Positions 19,176 through 27,873 of a DNA stretch of 64,000 nt are shown piece by piece (the stretch's first letter is position 1; each line of letters begins with the position of its first letter). Location: positions 5,618 through 69,617 of the forward strand of contig KN805436.1 in assembly GCA_000818945.1 (NCBI GenBank), written 5' to 3'. A program made the position numbers and the translations under genes. This stretch comes from Schizochytrium sp. CCTCC M209059. Taxonomy: Eukaryota > Sar > Bigyra > Thraustochytrida > Thraustochytriidae. Below the pieces are notes generated by a model. That model had not been told where the DNA came from. It saw only the letters and a program-made list of their open reading frames with translations, and did no database searches.

Positions 19176-19761
19176 GATGCAGGAACCCCTGCGCAAGTTC
19201 TTGGATGCTTGCGTGGATGTTGTCGAAGGGCCAAACAAGGAGGTTCTCCGACTTGATGCCCGGGACGAGGGGAGCATTCGTGCCTCGTTGCGCGGGCCCG
19301 CGAATCGACTCGATGCACAGCCGATGGAGCTGCTGAAGCTCGTCGAGAAAGCAGTCTCGCGCCATTTCGCGAAGGTACTTCGGTATCTCGAGCACTACAA
19401 CCGCGTGCTCTACTTCTACGGCTCTGTCGAGGTCATCACCACCTGGTCGTGGCAAGATGTGCTGACGCGAGCGACCAGACTGCCGTTGCCGCCGAAAGAC
19501 ATCACTGAGGCCCCAAAGGAGTCTGCGGCGACGCATGCAATGCTCGCTGGGCAGTACAAGGAACTGACCAAGGCCATGCAAAAGACAAGCCTGACGTCGT
19601 TTCTCGAGTACCCGTGGCAGTTCTTCTGGGGTACTTTCAATCAAAGCCCGGCCGACATTCGAGGCATTACGATGGCTTACTACAGCGCATGTGGAGGATT
19701 GAGCGGCGAAAGGCTCAGCTCTCGTGCGCGGCCTTGGAAACGCGCTCGGCGACTCGAGTAG
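19153..19761 (+). CDS. Island paralogue family, member 1 (possible Skp1/BTB-like)
   Basis: About 202 residues from the ATG at 19153; the ATG at 19177, two bases after the previous stop, is an alternative. Conserved blocks shared with the next two genes: a strand-like segment VVEGPNKEVLRLDARD, then YLEHYNRVLYFYGSVEV, a DVL...RLPLPPKD helix-loop, and near the C-terminus PWQFFW...SPADIRGI. I do not recognise the family by sequence. The order (beta segment, helix, aromatic segment, helix, then a P-A/E-D/E-I-R helix) resembles Skp1/BTB-POZ proteins, in which PEEIR marks the F-box-binding helices. That would suggest a ubiquitin-ligase adaptor, as an inference. Confidence 0.55.
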   Translation: MEEHRRREMQEPLRKFLDACVDVVEGPNKEVLRLDARDEGSIRASLRGPANRLDAQPMELLKLVEKAVSRHFAKVLRYLEHYNRVLYFYGSVEVITTWSWQDVLTRATRLPLPPKDITEAPKESAATHAMLAGQYKELTKAMQKTSLTSFLEYPWQFFWGTFNQSPADIRGITMAYYSACGGLSGERLSSRARPWKRARRLE

Positions 19762-19944
19762 CACAGAACTTCTAAATGCAGCAATTTCTCTTCTCTTTCT
19801 TGCTGATCCACATAATTCACTTGCCTTGTCACACGAAATTGACCCCACCCTCTTGACTCACGGGGCGAGCTAATTCAGTATATGACCAAAGTCAGAATCG
19901 GATGATGGTACGATCAAATCTAGACTGACAGAAGAAAGGAGACC

Positions 19945-20523
19945 ATGACGTCAAATGGCTTGGTGTTTGCAGTACTTCCACTCTTTTTCGTCTTTACGAC
20001 ATTCGACGATGCGGACACGATTCAGATTGTGGAAATGCACCCTCGCCAGCCAAGCCAGGCGCGCGATTCGGTGGCGAAGTTTCTGGGCGCCGATCGTGCG
20101 CTCGTTGAACGCCTGCCGATGGACGTGCTGATCACCTGGATCCTCCCCACAAAGGGACCGGAGATCTGGCAACACCTGGACGAGTACAATCATGTGCTCT
20201 ACTTCCTTGGGTCCTGGAATGTCCTGGCCGACTGGCCGCTCGATTACGTGCTCGCGGTTGCGGCCGGTTTGCCGCCCATGCCCGCGAACAAGCTTGACCG
20301 CGGCCGGGAGACTGCGACCCGGCATCATGAGCTGGCAATGGCGTACTTCAATCGGATCCAAGACGCCGGATGGCCGTACGAACCTGTCGCTGACCGGCGC
20401 TTGCATTCCCCGTGGGCCTTTTACGCAGACCAGTACAGCGTCGCCGACATTCGCGGCATCTCCGTATTCGTCTTTGACCGCATCGCCCAGTATTCCCGAG
20501 AGACGTTTCGTGGAGAGAAATGA
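19945..20523 (+). CDS. Island paralogue family, member 2 (possible Skp1/BTB-like)
   Basis: 192 residues from a clear ATG. It has HLDEYNHVLYFLGSWNV, then LDYVLAVAAGLPPMPANKL and SVADIRGISVF, aligning along its length with members 1 and 3. The N-terminus is hydrophobic (FAVLPLFFVFTTF) but aligns with beta-strand segments of its paralogues, so I do not call it a signal peptide. A 183-bp gap separates it from member 1 and about 420 bp from member 3. All three are on the plus strand and each has its own ATG, consistent with tandem duplication followed by strong divergence. Confidence 0.6.
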   Translation: MTSNGLVFAVLPLFFVFTTFDDADTIQIVEMHPRQPSQARDSVAKFLGADRALVERLPMDVLITWILPTKGPEIWQHLDEYNHVLYFLGSWNVLADWPLDYVLAVAAGLPPMPANKLDRGRETATRHHELAMAYFNRIQDAGWPYEPVADRRLHSPWAFYADQYSVADIRGISVFVFDRIAQYSRETFRGEK

Positions 20524-20941
20524 GTGCGCTTTGCTCGTCCGAACCCCATTTCTTGGTTTTTCATTTCCCATAAAGAATATTCCTTATCAACTTCAAATCT
20601 CCGCGCACACGCCGAGGACGTTGCGTCAGCCAGCGACGTGCAATCGTGAAAAGAAAAACGCCCTTGATGCGGTCTCCAGCTCGCATCGCCAACCTTCGAG
20701 AGCCCGATCAGAAAGTTCGGGCTTCGCTCCAGGAAGCGGGTAGGTCGATTTGGACCGGCAATGGTTAGGTTGGTCGCACACCAATTTGTGTGGCATCAGC
20801 TGGCGCACCAAACTGCAATCAGCACGGCACGGCACGGGTGGCAGCTCGTGATTACAAAGAGGAACCCAGGTGTGCTTGAACTGTGGTCGGTGCACGACAG
20901 GAACGGGTCTCGACGCAGAGCGTGAGCTGAGCAGGGACGTG

Positions 20942-21553
20942 ATGGTGGTACCCAGTTCGAGTCCCATGCATCCCCTGTTCGCATTTGTGACGGTGGTATC
21001 TATCCAAGAAGGAAACCAGCTCGAGCCCCTGGAGTTGCGGCTTTGCGATGAGGAGTGGATATGCGCGTCGCTCGCTATCGCCACCGGGCTCCCCGGCGAG
21101 ACCTTCCGAGCGCACTCGGCGGCGCATCTCGCCAGGCAATACACCTGTGCCACCGTCGCGAGTATCGTCGCGAACCTGGATGCGTATAACCACGTCCTCT
21201 ACTATTTCGGGTCCTTTGAAGTCCTCGAAATCCTGGCGCTTGACGATGTCTTGTCGATGGCTGCCACTCTGCCGCCGCTCCCGAGGAACAAGCTCAAACG
21301 CGGTCGAATGACAAGAAATGAGCAGACGTCCGTGGCTATGGAACTCTTCCGCGTACTCAACAGGGACACCGTGCCGAACTCGGCAACGATTTGCGCCCAG
21401 TTCGGTCGTTCGCACCTGTTCGCCCGTTTGCATGCTAGATGCAGATGCAGTCCCGCTGATCTCCGCGCCATTAGCAAGACATACTGCGCACTAGCGCGCG
21501 GAACACTCGAGCGCAGCGACATTGAGCCTGCGCAGCCTTCGCCGCAGCCTTGA
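20942..21553 (+). CDS. Island paralogue family, member 3 (possible Skp1/BTB-like)
   Basis: 203 residues from the ATG at 20942; the longer frame begins at GTG. It carries NLDAYNHVLYYFGSFEV, LDDVLSMAATLPPLPRNKL and SPADLRAISKTY at the family positions. The middle loop differs in length and composition from member 2, and the C-terminus is short and Pro/Gln-rich. Conservation is concentrated in the aromatic and PADLR/PADIR blocks, pointing to a conserved fold with variable surfaces. Iteron-like repeats begin 75 bp downstream. Confidence 0.55.
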   Translation: MVVPSSSPMHPLFAFVTVVSIQEGNQLEPLELRLCDEEWICASLAIATGLPGETFRAHSAAHLARQYTCATVASIVANLDAYNHVLYYFGSFEVLEILALDDVLSMAATLPPLPRNKLKRGRMTRNEQTSVAMELFRVLNRDTVPNSATICAQFGRSHLFARLHARCRCSPADLRAISKTYCALARGTLERSDIEPAQPSPQP

Positions 21554-21616
21554 GCGCAGCCGTGATATGAGAAGCAACCCATTTCTTCCGTGCAGCGCGA
21601 GCTTCCCAAGCTCGTC

Positions 21617-21905
21617 ACTGGAGAGTGCGGTCGTTGGGCTTGAAAAGCGTGGTCGTTAGGTTGCAGCGCTCCAGCGCCGCCGGGAACATTCCTGAGAAAG
21701 TTGGTCGAGAGGGGAGAATATTCTGGGAAGGTGGTCGTTAGGTTGCAGTGCAGCACTCCAGCGTCGCTAAGAACATCCTAGCCCACATTAGGGACCTTTG
21801 CAGCCCTCCGAATTTCACCTCTGGAGAGTGTGGTCGTTAGGCTTGGAGAACACGGTCGCTAGGTTGCAGCACGGCGTCGCCAAGAACATTCTTGGGGAAC
21901 TTGAC
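21617..21905 (+). repeat. Iteron-like repeat array
   Basis: Five copies of a GGTCGTTAGGTTGCAG-like motif start at 21629, 21651, 21733, 21832 and 21854. They form two doublets with exactly 22-bp internal spacing, about 203 bp apart, and one single. Each doublet is preceded by TGGAGAGTG, and all three units are followed by AAGAACAT or GGGAACAT-like blocks, so the array is three diverged units of roughly 100 bp. It lies between member 3 and the next gene. Confidence 0.7.
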
Positions 21906-22023
21906 CAGGGGAGAGTGCTTTGCACATTCATTCGCGAAGCAGACCCGAAATTGAGAAAGCTAGCACTAAACCTGAACGTGAGAGAGTTGTTCGACATACC
22001 GCGCGGAGGAGGAATCAAACCAC

Positions 22024-22707
22024 ATGGACCACGAGAACAGTCAAACCATTGTGTTCGACTTCAGAGAGAATCGTTACGAAGGTTTGATGACCGAGACCGA
22101 CTTGGATGCTTTGGCTGACGGCTTCACAGCGGCTGGCCAACTCGCATTGTATCAAGCTTGCGTCGAGGAAGCTCGTGCGTGCATCGACAACATTGCGACC
22201 ACCGTTGCTGACACGCAGCCTGGGACGCCTCTTGGCCCCGGCAGGCACGAGATTCCCTTTCAGGTGCGCCAAAGCCTTCTTCTTTGCTTCTCATGCCTGG
22301 ATAGTTCCATCTACCAGATCGTAAAAACCCAAGGCCAAGAACGCGCGCTTGTCAAAGCGAACGCGGGAACCAGTTTTGAAGGACGCAAGTTCATGTCCCC
22401 CAAGTGGACGAAGAAGGACTTCACAGAGCTCGGAAAGGCCCTCCATGCGCGCCACGTTGCGGTGGCCAACCACCACGCCTTGGACAAAAGCGACCAGAGC
22501 GTGTTTAAGACCAATCAGCTATGGAACACGCTCAAACATCGCGGCATGCTCCCGATGAGTGTCGTCCAGTCTAAGTCCGATCAGAAAAACTTCCTCATTT
22601 TCAACGGACGAGGCACCATGGAAGACGTGGACGTGGTTGCCTACCTTCGTGACTTTTGCGAGAAGGTTGAAGCCTGGGTGGAGGCGCTCACTACATGCCT
22701 GAAGTAG
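22024..22707 (+). CDS. Hypothetical helical protein, last gene of the island
   Basis: 227 residues from the ATG at 22024. It is predominantly helical with no signal peptide or membrane segment. Two Cys/hydrophobic helices (LYQACVEEARACIDNI and SLLLCFSCLDSSIYQIV) are followed by a charged stretch with HARHVAVANHH and LWNTLKHRG, then a strand-rich NFLIFNGRG and a C-terminal helix. The two-helix plus polar-helix layout vaguely resembles HEPN domains, but the canonical R-x4-6-H is not clear, so I leave it unassigned. Its upstream region is the iteron-like array, which may contain its promoter. Confidence 0.55.
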   Translation: MDHENSQTIVFDFRENRYEGLMTETDLDALADGFTAAGQLALYQACVEEARACIDNIATTVADTQPGTPLGPGRHEIPFQVRQSLLLCFSCLDSSIYQIVKTQGQERALVKANAGTSFEGRKFMSPKWTKKDFTELGKALHARHVAVANHHALDKSDQSVFKTNQLWNTLKHRGMLPMSVVQSKSDQKNFLIFNGRGTMEDVDVVAYLRDFCEKVEAWVEALTTCLK

Positions 22708-23558
22708 CCGAATGTAATGGCCAACAGCATCGCCATTCCACGCAGCGCCTCTTCTCGTTGCTTGCCGATCAGCGAGTGACGCGTACAGTCGCGTACTCGT
22801 CGCAAAAAGCGCTCCTAATCATCTCTAACAAATCTTTCACATTGTGATTTTGCTTGCATCTTTTGGAACACATTTTCTCATCGCGGCGCTTGTCACGGTC
22901 CTTGCTTGAGTCGATCTATCGACCAGCGTGCACGCCTGTGCCCGTGCCCTCCTCGCTGGAGATGTGGTGGCACCAACTCGCGGGCATGAGCGGGCGTTGG
23001 GTGTGAGTGTTTTCCGAGGGGTTGAGCTCGGCCGCGGCCTTGATCTTGAAGCATGGACATGCAAGACTCTACGCGAGGGGCAGAGAGGCCATTGGTATGC
23101 TATCGAGGCGTGCCGGTGGCCCATGGCCGCTGCTACTTGGACTGCTGCAATGGGCGGCCGCTCGGTCCCCTTCAAGCACCTTGTCCCTCTGCAATTTGCC
23201 TTTTTGCTCACTCAAGAGAGTTGACGGAATTTCAGATGAAGCGACTCCAATCGTTTGCGAGCGGCGCGCGACAAGCCATGGGCCCGCTTGCTAGCCTTCG
23301 CGCGCCTCTCAACTTGCTCGGCCGGCAGGGCAGCGGCTCGCGCAGAGTTGATGGTTAGAGGCCAGACGCGCCATCTGTTGCCTTTCCCGCACTTCAAGAC
23401 AACGACGATATGCCGAAACGCACGCTGAGGCAAGCAAGCGCGGGGTCATGGACGTTCACCACCCGGCCGCTCCTCGAAGCGCTGCGCCGCAGAGTCCGAA
23501 CGGGCCTCGGCTCTGCGCAAGACCCTTGTGCTTGGCTTCGCGATCCAGGCGGCGTCAA
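22708..23558. other. Intergenic between island and LamG copy 2, no gene seen
   Basis: Overlapping ORFs occur on both strands, none with domains or paralogues. I looked here for the missing 3' part of LamG copy 1 and for a second copy of the left-breakpoint repeat and found neither. Confidence 0.5.
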
Positions 23559-24099
23559 ACTAGTCGCAACTAGTTCATAATCTATGCGATCCGCAAGTCA
23601 ATTGGAGGTACAGCGCCGGCCATGGCTTGCCGTCACTAGCCTTGGCTCCCCTCACGGAAAAACGAATAGGTGTGCACATGCTGCTCCTCCCTCTCTGCAA
23701 TCCCACCGCCGCGGCCATCCCTACCCTCTGCCGCGCAGCCAGCGTATCCAGCCCGCCCGCTTCCCTCCCGCCGCTACCAGCGCAGAGCAGTCCGAACCCA
23801 GGGTGCGAGCGAGGCCGCGCCTGCTTGCGCGCCTTTGGCCACAGCGCGGAGTTTCCCCGGCGCGCACCATTTCCCCGCCGGCGCGTGCAGCAGCAGAAAC
23901 TTTTCGCGCACGCTCGCTCAGACGTGCACACGCGCGTTGGGGCAGCCGCGACGCGCGCCGCCGCGCCGCGCGGAGCTAGGCAGAAGGCAGGCAGGCAGCC
24001 GTGCGCGGATAGCCGCACAGCGCGGAGCCGCTGCACGAGGGAAGGAGGGCTCGTCGGCGAGGAGCGCGAGCGAAGGAAAGCCGATCTAGGAGAAGCAAG
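23559..24099 (+). promoter_or_regulatory. Upstream region of LamG receptor copy 2
   Basis: Counterpart of 6419-7058. It begins with ACTAGTCGCAACTAGT, an imperfect form of the copy-1 palindrome (two mismatched pairs), followed by the conserved ATTGGAGGTACAGC. It ends in the conserved AGGAGAAGCAAG directly before the ATG. Confidence 0.6.
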
Positions 24100-27000
24100 A
24101 TGGGCGTGCGACAGGCAGCGCTTGCCGTCGTGGCCGTCGTCGTGGCGGCAGCGAACAACGGCGTCGAGGCGGCGCGATATGAGGATAACCTGCTCACCGA
24201 GTTCACGTTCAGCCAGGCAGAATGCAAGTCGAGGGCTTTCGCCGACAGCGTCACCGAAGATTACCTCGGAGGACTCACTTACCCGAGCGGCTGGGCCACT
24301 TTGGAGAAATGCCCAACCTACACCGATGCTGATGACACCGTCTTCGAGTACGCCTACAATGGTATGCACTCTGTTGGCGCAAGATACCTTGCCTCCGGAT
24401 CTGGCACCAACCTCACGCTCGATGATTCGGCAAAGAGCACCTCCAGTGCGGCCAGCCTACTCTCTCAGCTTGACGGCGTCACCGACTTTACGCTCGAGTT
24501 TTGGATTGTACCTGGCGACGAAATCACAGGGAGCAGCTCGAATTTGTTTGTGTTATTTGAGATTGGCGATGAAAAAGATTTTTCAACAGTCGGTGAAAGC
24601 TACACGTGGACTTGCGGGACAGCAACGGACTTCAGCCTTCAGCTTCTATACAACCGCTTCGAAGAGCGATTTGAACTCACATATCGCCGAGCAGCAACTG
24701 CATGTACCACTCTCGAGTTCGATTCTACTCCTCTCGTTGCTGGCAAGCTCTACCACGTCCTCCTCATTGGTTCATACAATTCTGGCAGCGACATATTCAC
24801 TGCTAATCTTCAGGTTCATGCCCAAGACGAATCGATTGACTCATCAAACAATCAGGTCACAAGCAATGAGATCACATTTTCCAACTTCGACTCCGCCCAC
24901 GTCCTGCGCCTGGGATCTTCGCCGGCAACACTCTCTGGCGACATCGCCAGCACCGGTCTCATCAATTCTTTCCCTGGTGACATTTTGCATTTTTCGTTTT
25001 ACAATGAGTCATTGGGCACCACGGAGATCGCTGACAACTTTGCTGCCAAAACGTTGAATTCGGGTCCTGTGCCTGCGAACGATGTTGTGCGTCAGACGTT
25101 TTCGGAGGATGATTACACGGCTGTGGATTTGACGAAAGCGGTGTTTGACTTTGACGATGTGTTTTTCAGCACGGAGTCGATGACGTACACATTGACGAGT
25201 TCTACGGATGGCGATTTCCTGGGCAACACGTTTCGTTACAATGGCAATGTGGTGACGCCATCGACATCGATTAGTCCTGCCGTGGCGGATTTGGAGTGGC
25301 GCAACGCCATTACGGACGACTGGGGTTGGTCGAACACGACGTTCTTTACGGTGACTGGCTCGGACGGCTCGATGACGTCGGCTGTGGCAACCCTGTCGCC
25401 CGAGGCGGTTGGCACGAACGATGCTCCGGAGCAGACGGTGGGTACCGAGACGGCGGCTCACACCCCGCAGGCTGGCGCGCAGCTCTTGACGTTTAGCGTG
25501 ACGGACGCAGACTGCGCGACGCGTGAAGTGCAGTATTCGGATGGCGCACTGGACACTCAGGACGAGACTTTGCTGGACAATTCATGCTCTTCCCTGGGCA
25601 CGATCAGCAGTGTGACGATCCTTGCACCTGCGGACGCAGTCAAGCTTGGTGTTCTCTTTCGTCCGAATTCCTCGCTGGGATGCCCGCCGTATGATTCGAG
25701 CACCATGACCGAGATCACGGTCGACACGACATTTTCCAGCGGCGTCGAATGGAATGAAGTGTCGGATGGTGTGGTGGAAGTCTCTCTTTGCTTTGAGGCT
25801 TGTCTTTCGTACGCTGGCTCGGAGAATCCCTGTCCGGCAGGTGTGGATGGCGGCGCGTCGGCGATCCTTGGCAACTCGACTTTCCAGTTCTATGGTACGG
25901 ATCAGATCACTGACGGCCCTACCGGAACGGTGACGACAACGGTGACCAATGTGTTGACCATGACGGAGCAGACGAACCTCATCACGTACGAGGAAACAGC
26001 GCTTGAGATTACGCTCTCTGGTAGCGACGAGTTTTGCGAGCGTTTCAACAGCTCTTTGTGCCCGCGCGCCAAGTCGTTCTTGATTGAATCCTTGCCGCTG
26101 GCTTCCGAGGGTATCTTTTACCTTGACGAGGAGCTGACGATTCCCCTTGTTGAGGGCGAGACGTATGCGGGAGCTGACAGTGCCACGCTGACGGTGTACC
26201 TGATGCCCGGGACGGACTACTTTAGCGCGAACGAGTGGCCGATCTGCGGTCCTGCCATTTCGACCGAGAGCAACCCTGTCTCGGCGTGGTCGTTTTCGTT
26301 TTGCATCAACGAGGACGATGGCATTGACACCTTTCCGTGCGAAGGTCCGCTGTGCAACGGGTGGTACAACACGATGCCGACGGCCTTTGGCGATGCGTTG
26401 ACAACAGCGGACTTGGAGGGCAATGCGATGGGCGGCTGCGGGGCTGATGTCTCGGTGGGCTGCCCCGTCGAGCTCATGGTCAGTCTCGTGGTGGGAAACC
26501 TCACCAGCGAGCCCCTCGCTGGCGCCAGCGTGCACGTCATTAACGTCAACGACGAGCCCGAGATCATCATTCCGGCCGCAAACCTCTCTGATGTCGTAAG
26601 GGCGGTCGACACGCCCGTGTCCTGGACCGATGCCAATGGCGACCCCACCTACATTTACATCTCCGATTCCGACGGCGATGTACGTGTGATGGATCTCGTT
26701 CTCTCGACGCCCTCGAGTGGTCAGCTTTCCTTTCAGGATGTGAACCGTTCGCTTCCGACGCTTCGGTTTTCTGTCAATCAGGCTTCGTCGTCGCAGGGTG
26801 ACACCCTGATTGGTCTTACGGGAACGGTCACTTCGCTCAATTATGCGTTGCAGCATCTCCATTACATTGTCCCTGCTGCGCGTCGCGAGGATACCGTTAC
26901 CTTGTATGTGCTCGACGAGTCGCGTGATATTGGTCCTGCGAGCTTTAACGTTGACGATCTCAACGAAGAGTCCGTCTATGGTTCTGGCTACGTTGTCGAT

Positions 27001-27645
27001 ACCGAGCTCGAGGTCTACTTTGACAATGCAGTCGATACGCAAAGCTTTGCTGTCGGTGCTGTCGTCCTGTGGGCCAGTATCATTGGTGCAACGCTTTTGT
27101 GCTGCGGCTGCGTGTACAGCGTCGTGCATGCTGTCGTGCGTCGTGCCTTGATGGGCGAGCGCGCGGCCATGTGGATTGTGCGCAACGTCTTCTTTACACA
27201 CATTACGGACGCCAAGGACGAGGATCTCTCGCCCGAGGCGCGCCGTCTTTCTCGCATCGCCATGACGCGTATCCATGCCGAAGAGGTGACCATGACGCGC
27301 GTTTTTTGCTGCTTGCACTTGTTGGCCTGCCTTTGCCCTTGCTGCATCAAGTTCAAGGGCGACAAGACGATGCTGCCGACAAAGGATGCTATGCTTGCGG
27401 CCACGGTCAGCGATCTCAGCCATGGCATGGCCAAAAAGCATCTTCCGGGCGACGTTGCGCCTCGTATCACCGAGCTTACCACGCGCGAGGCCATGGAGTA
27501 CGAAGAGCACGAGGTTGTCACCAATGATGGCCGGGTTCGCAAGTACCTTTTTAACCCGCACACGGGCCGTTCTCTCTGGATGGCGAACGTGCGCATTGTC
27601 CACAGTGCGCACGGTCCCAACTCTTCGAGCGACGACTCCGATTAG
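24100..27645 (+). CDS. LamG-type surface receptor, copy 2, full length
   Basis: 1181 residues. A signal peptide (about 1-24) is followed by a LamG/concanavalin-like domain (about 100-315), then repeated beta-sandwich modules with NDAP and VNDEPEI signatures, and many N-glycosylation sequons (for example NLT and NSS). A single membrane helix lies near 983-1012 (AVGAVVLWASIIGATLLCCG). The cytoplasmic tail of about 170 residues ends in a WW-like motif, KYLFNPHTGRSLW, lacking the first Trp. This topology fits a type I cell-surface adhesion or sensing protein; ligand unknown. Compared with copy 1, the signal peptide and the region after about residue 330 are nearly identical, while the centre of the LamG domain (about 145-215) differs strongly. 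The 698-codon ORF on the opposite strand is a codon-bias shadow. Confidence 0.85.
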   Translation: MGVRQAALAVVAVVVAAANNGVEAARYEDNLLTEFTFSQAECKSRAFADSVTEDYLGGLTYPSGWATLEKCPTYTDADDTVFEYAYNGMHSVGARYLASGSGTNLTLDDSAKSTSSAASLLSQLDGVTDFTLEFWIVPGDEITGSSSNLFVLFEIGDEKDFSTVGESYTWTCGTATDFSLQLLYNRFEERFELTYRRAATACTTLEFDSTPLVAGKLYHVLLIGSYNSGSDIFTANLQVHAQDESIDSSNNQVTSNEITFSNFDSAHVLRLGSSPATLSGDIASTGLINSFPGDILHFSFYNESLGTTEIADNFAAKTLNSGPVPANDVVRQTFSEDDYTAVDLTKAVFDFDDVFFSTESMTYTLTSSTDGDFLGNTFRYNGNVVTPSTSISPAVADLEWRNAITDDWGWSNTTFFTVTGSDGSMTSAVATLSPEAVGTNDAPEQTVGTETAAHTPQAGAQLLTFSVTDADCATREVQYSDGALDTQDETLLDNSCSSLGTISSVTILAPADAVKLGVLFRPNSSLGCPPYDSSTMTEITVDTTFSSGVEWNEVSDGVVEVSLCFEACLSYAGSENPCPAGVDGGASAILGNSTFQFYGTDQITDGPTGTVTTTVTNVLTMTEQTNLITYEETALEITLSGSDEFCERFNSSLCPRAKSFLIESLPLASEGIFYLDEELTIPLVEGETYAGADSATLTVYLMPGTDYFSANEWPICGPAISTESNPVSAWSFSFCINEDDGIDTFPCEGPLCNGWYNTMPTAFGDALTTADLEGNAMGGCGADVSVGCPVELMVSLVVGNLTSEPLAGASVHVINVNDEPEIIIPAANLSDVVRAVDTPVSWTDANGDPTYIYISDSDGDVRVMDLVLSTPSSGQLSFQDVNRSLPTLRFSVNQASSSQGDTLIGLTGTVTSLNYALQHLHYIVPAARREDTVTLYVLDESRDIGPASFNVDDLNEESVYGSGYVVDTELEVYFDNAVDTQSFAVGAVVLWASIIGATLLCCGCVYSVVHAVVRRALMGERAAMWIVRNVFFTHITDAKDEDLSPEARRLSRIAMTRIHAEEVTMTRVFCCLHLLACLCPCCIKFKGDKTMLPTKDAMLAATVSDLSHGMAKKHLPGDVAPRITELTTREAMEYEEHEVVTNDGRVRKYLFNPHTGRSLWMANVRIVHSAHGPNSSSDDSD

Positions 27646-27873
27646 GCTCTTATCATCTGTTATGTGTCTCTCCGTCATTTCATTTTTGTTGTTTCATTTC
27701 AAGATTGATTTGATGTCATTGAAAGATCTTTGTTGTTTGCATCATCCATAGTACCTTTTAGCCCGTAAGACACGAGGCGCCATTCAATCCCTTTCGGGAT
27801 CATAGTTATTTTTCAGTTGATATTCTGTGTCTTGGGATCAGAAAGAAAGAAATGAAAAATGATTTTCAAATAA

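Noticed and set aside
9660..23558. Transposase, tyrosine recombinase, capsid or packaging ATPase genes in the island
   Set aside because: Looked for in all reading frames by motif and not found, so a transposon or complete provirus cannot be claimed.
25582..27678. 698-codon minus-strand ORF over LamG copy 2 (and a 318-codon one over copy 1)
   Set aside because: Antisense to a clearly coding gene; its His/Arg-rich translation has no domain. It follows from codon bias.
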